Assembly: GCA_030765065.1 (NCBI GenBank)
Contig: CM060985.1
Coordinates: 4,402,001 to 4,466,000 of the forward strand
Length of the DNA stretch: 64,000 bases
Direction of reading: 5' to 3'
From: Deroplatys truncata
Lineage: Eukaryota > Arthropoda > Insecta > Mantodea > Mantidae
Positions 62,401-64,000 of the stretch are shown piece by piece. The notes below the pieces were generated by a model that did no database searches, was not told the origin of the DNA, and was given only the letters and a program-made list of their open reading frames with translations. The position numbers and the translations under genes were made by a program. How positions within the stretch are numbered: position 1 is the stretch's first letter; every line of letters starts with the position of its first letter.

Positions 62401-64000
62401 AACTGGAAGCAGGGACAGCACCAAGGTCTCACATAATTGTAGCTGGAAGCAGGGACAGTACCAAGGTCTCACAACTTGTAACTGGAAGCAGGGACAGCAC
62501 CACGGTCTCACAACTTGTAACTGGAAGCAGGGACAGCACCAAGGTCTCACATAATTGTAGCTGGAAGGAGGGACAGTACCAAGGTCTCACAACTTGTAAC
62601 TGGAAGCAGGGACAGCACCGAGGTCTCACATACTTGTAACTGGAAGCAGGGACAGCACCAAGGTCTCACATAATTGTAGCTAAAGCAGGGACAGTACCAC
62701 GGTCTCACATATTGTAACTGGAAGCAGGGACAGTACCAAGGTCTCACAACTTGTAACTGGAAGCAGGGACAGTACCAAGGTCTCACATATTGTAACTGGA
62801 ACCAGGGACAGCACCAGGGTCTCACAACTTATAACTGGAACCAGGGACAGCACCAAGGTTTCACATACTTGTAACTGGAAGCAGGGACAGCACCAAGGTC
62901 TCAAAACTTATAACTGGAAGCAGGGACAGCACCAAGGTCTCACATAATTGTAGATGGAAGCAGGGACAGTACCAAGGTCTCACAACTTGTAACTGGAAGC
63001 AGGGACAGCACCACGCTCTCACAACTTGTAACTGGAAGCAGGGACAGCACCAAGGTCTCACATAATTGTAGCTGGAAGCAGGGACAGTACCATAGTCTCA
63101 CAACTTGTAACTGGAAGCAGGGACAGCACCAAGGTCTCACATAATTGTAGCTGGAAGCAGGGACAGTACCAAGGTCTCAATCCTTGTAACTGGAAGCAGG
63201 GACGGCACCACGGTCTCACAACTTGTAATAGGAAGCAGGGACAGCACCAAGGTCTCACATAATTGTAGCTTGAAGCAGGACAGTACCAAGGTCTCCCAAC
63301 TTGTAACTGGAAGCAGGGACAGCACCAAGGTCTCACATACTTGTAACTGGAAGCAGGGAAGGCACCAAGGTCTCACATATTGTAACCTGAAGCAGGGACA
63401 GTACGAAGGTCTCACAACTTGTAACTGGAGGCAGGGACAGCACCAAGGTCTCACATAATTGCAACTGGAAGCAGGGACAGCACCAAGGTCTCACAACTTG
63501 TAACTGGAAGCAGGGACAGCACCAAGGTCCCACATACTTGTAACTGGAAGTAGGGAAAGCACCAAGGTCTCACATACTTGTAACTGGAAGGAGGGATAGC
63601 ATCAAGGTCTCACAACTTGTAACTGGAAGCAGGGACAGCACCAAGGTCTCACATAATTGAAACTGGAAGCAGGGACAGCACCAAGGTCTCACATACTTGT
63701 AACTGGAAGCAGGGACAGCACCAAGGTCTCACATAATTGTAGTTGGAAGTAGGGCCAGCACCAAGGTCTCACATAATTGTAGCTGGAAGCAGGGACAGCA
63801 GCAAGGTCTCACATACTTGTAACTGGAAGCAGGGACAACACCAAGGTCTCACAACTTGTAACTGGAAGCAGGGAGAGCACCAAGGTCTCACATAATTGTA
63901 GCTGGAAGCAGGGACAGTACCAAGGTCTCACAATATATAACTGGAAGCAGGGACAGTACCAAGGTCTCACAACTTATAACTGGAAGCGGGGACAGCACGA
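41450..64000. repeat. Higher-order repeat B, period 7.2-7.6 kb shortening to about 5.7 kb
   Basis: A characteristic block (TACTTCTCAC then GTAAATGGAAG variants) occurs at about 41.47, 49.06, 56.22 and 61.99 kb, with a sister block at about 43.84, 51.39 and 58.59 kb. Steps are about 7,595, 7,157 and 5,769 bp for the first series and 7,555 and 7,196 for the second. ATAGTTAACT recurs at 48126, 55283 and 60971. Each period includes a segment (for example 44.5-48.5 kb) that matches parts of repeat A, so B is a mosaic of A-type and new blocks. Confidence 0.8.

Larger units (their letters stand above)
15908..64000. repeat. 39/40-bp satellite array (48 kb, about 1,200 units, continues past window)
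   Basis: The unit core is TAACTGGAAGCAGGGACAG followed by C or T, then ACCAAGGTCTCACA. It is joined by one of a few variable links: TAATTG, TACTTG, ACTTG, ACTTA or TATTG. Links with TAATTG or TACTTG give 40-bp units; ACTTG, ACTTA or TATTG give 39-bp units. The first recognisable unit is at about 15908 (GACCGGAAGCAGGGACAGC). Most units contain GGTCTC, and the consensus has no CpG. Long 39-bp-only runs stay in frame (13 residues per unit), and each 40-bp unit shifts the frame. That explains the many short open frames on both strands. No unique sequence interrupts the array. Confidence 0.97.

Noticed and set aside
16570-63533. Many 60-213-residue frames reading RPWCCPCFQLQ, ETLVLSLLPVT or GSRDSTKVS repeats
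   Set aside because: They follow from 39-bp units being 13 codons without stops, appear in several frames and on both strands, and end wherever a 40-bp unit or mutation shifts the frame. No start context or domain was seen.
15908-64000. CRISPR-like array of short regularly spaced repeats
   Set aside because: There are no unique spacers: the whole 39/40-bp unit repeats. The neighbouring gene is eukaryotic with introns, and no cas genes are present.

Overview
The window is nuclear DNA from an animal. It holds one recognisable protein-coding gene, on the minus strand with five phase-consistent exons and canonical GT-AG introns, in a sea of tandem repeats. The gene is the orthologue of ODAD4 (TTC25), a tetratricopeptide protein of the outer-dynein-arm docking complex, so the organism builds motile 9+2 cilia or flagella. 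Protein divergence, the long N-terminal extension and the AT-rich intergenic DNA suggest an invertebrate, perhaps a mollusc. I cannot fix the species from sequence alone.

Layout. 1-365: a 76-bp tandem repeat. 366-2621: AT-rich non-coding DNA with two inverted copies of an unclassified dispersed repeat. 2622-13317: the ODAD4 gene (exon 1 12766-13317, exon 2 12554-12686, exon 3 3975-4127, exon 4 2859-2996, exon 5 2657-2790), giving a 369-residue reading frame that stops just before a poly(A) signal. 4128-12553: intron 2 (8.4 kb), holding more dispersed repeats, a decayed unidentified coding segment, and a 6-kb array of about 75 copies of an 81-bp unit. 13318-15907: upstream flank with another dispersed-repeat copy and small low-complexity tracts. 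15908-64000 (continuing past the window): a 48-kb minisatellite or satellite of 39/40-bp units, organised into multi-kilobase higher-order repeats.

The most striking observation is the origin of the intronic 81-bp array. Its unit is a tandem duplication of the end of ODAD4 exon 2 plus its 5' splice site. The second half of a TPR motif and the donor AGAG|GTGAGT are therefore repeated dozens of times, directly abutting the real exon. Two interior units, 2.1-2.8 kb away, are still identical to the exon over about 49 nt. Part of the array was later copied as a 729-bp (9 x 81) block.

The large satellite has two related higher-order patterns. One is about 5.86 kb, repeated between roughly 19.8 and 41.2 kb with near-identical copies. 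The other is about 7.2-7.6 kb, from roughly 41.5 kb on. The many open frames in both arrays come from unit lengths divisible by three and few stop codons; I do not regard them as genes. No rRNA, tRNA, CRISPR array, virus or recognisable transposase was found.
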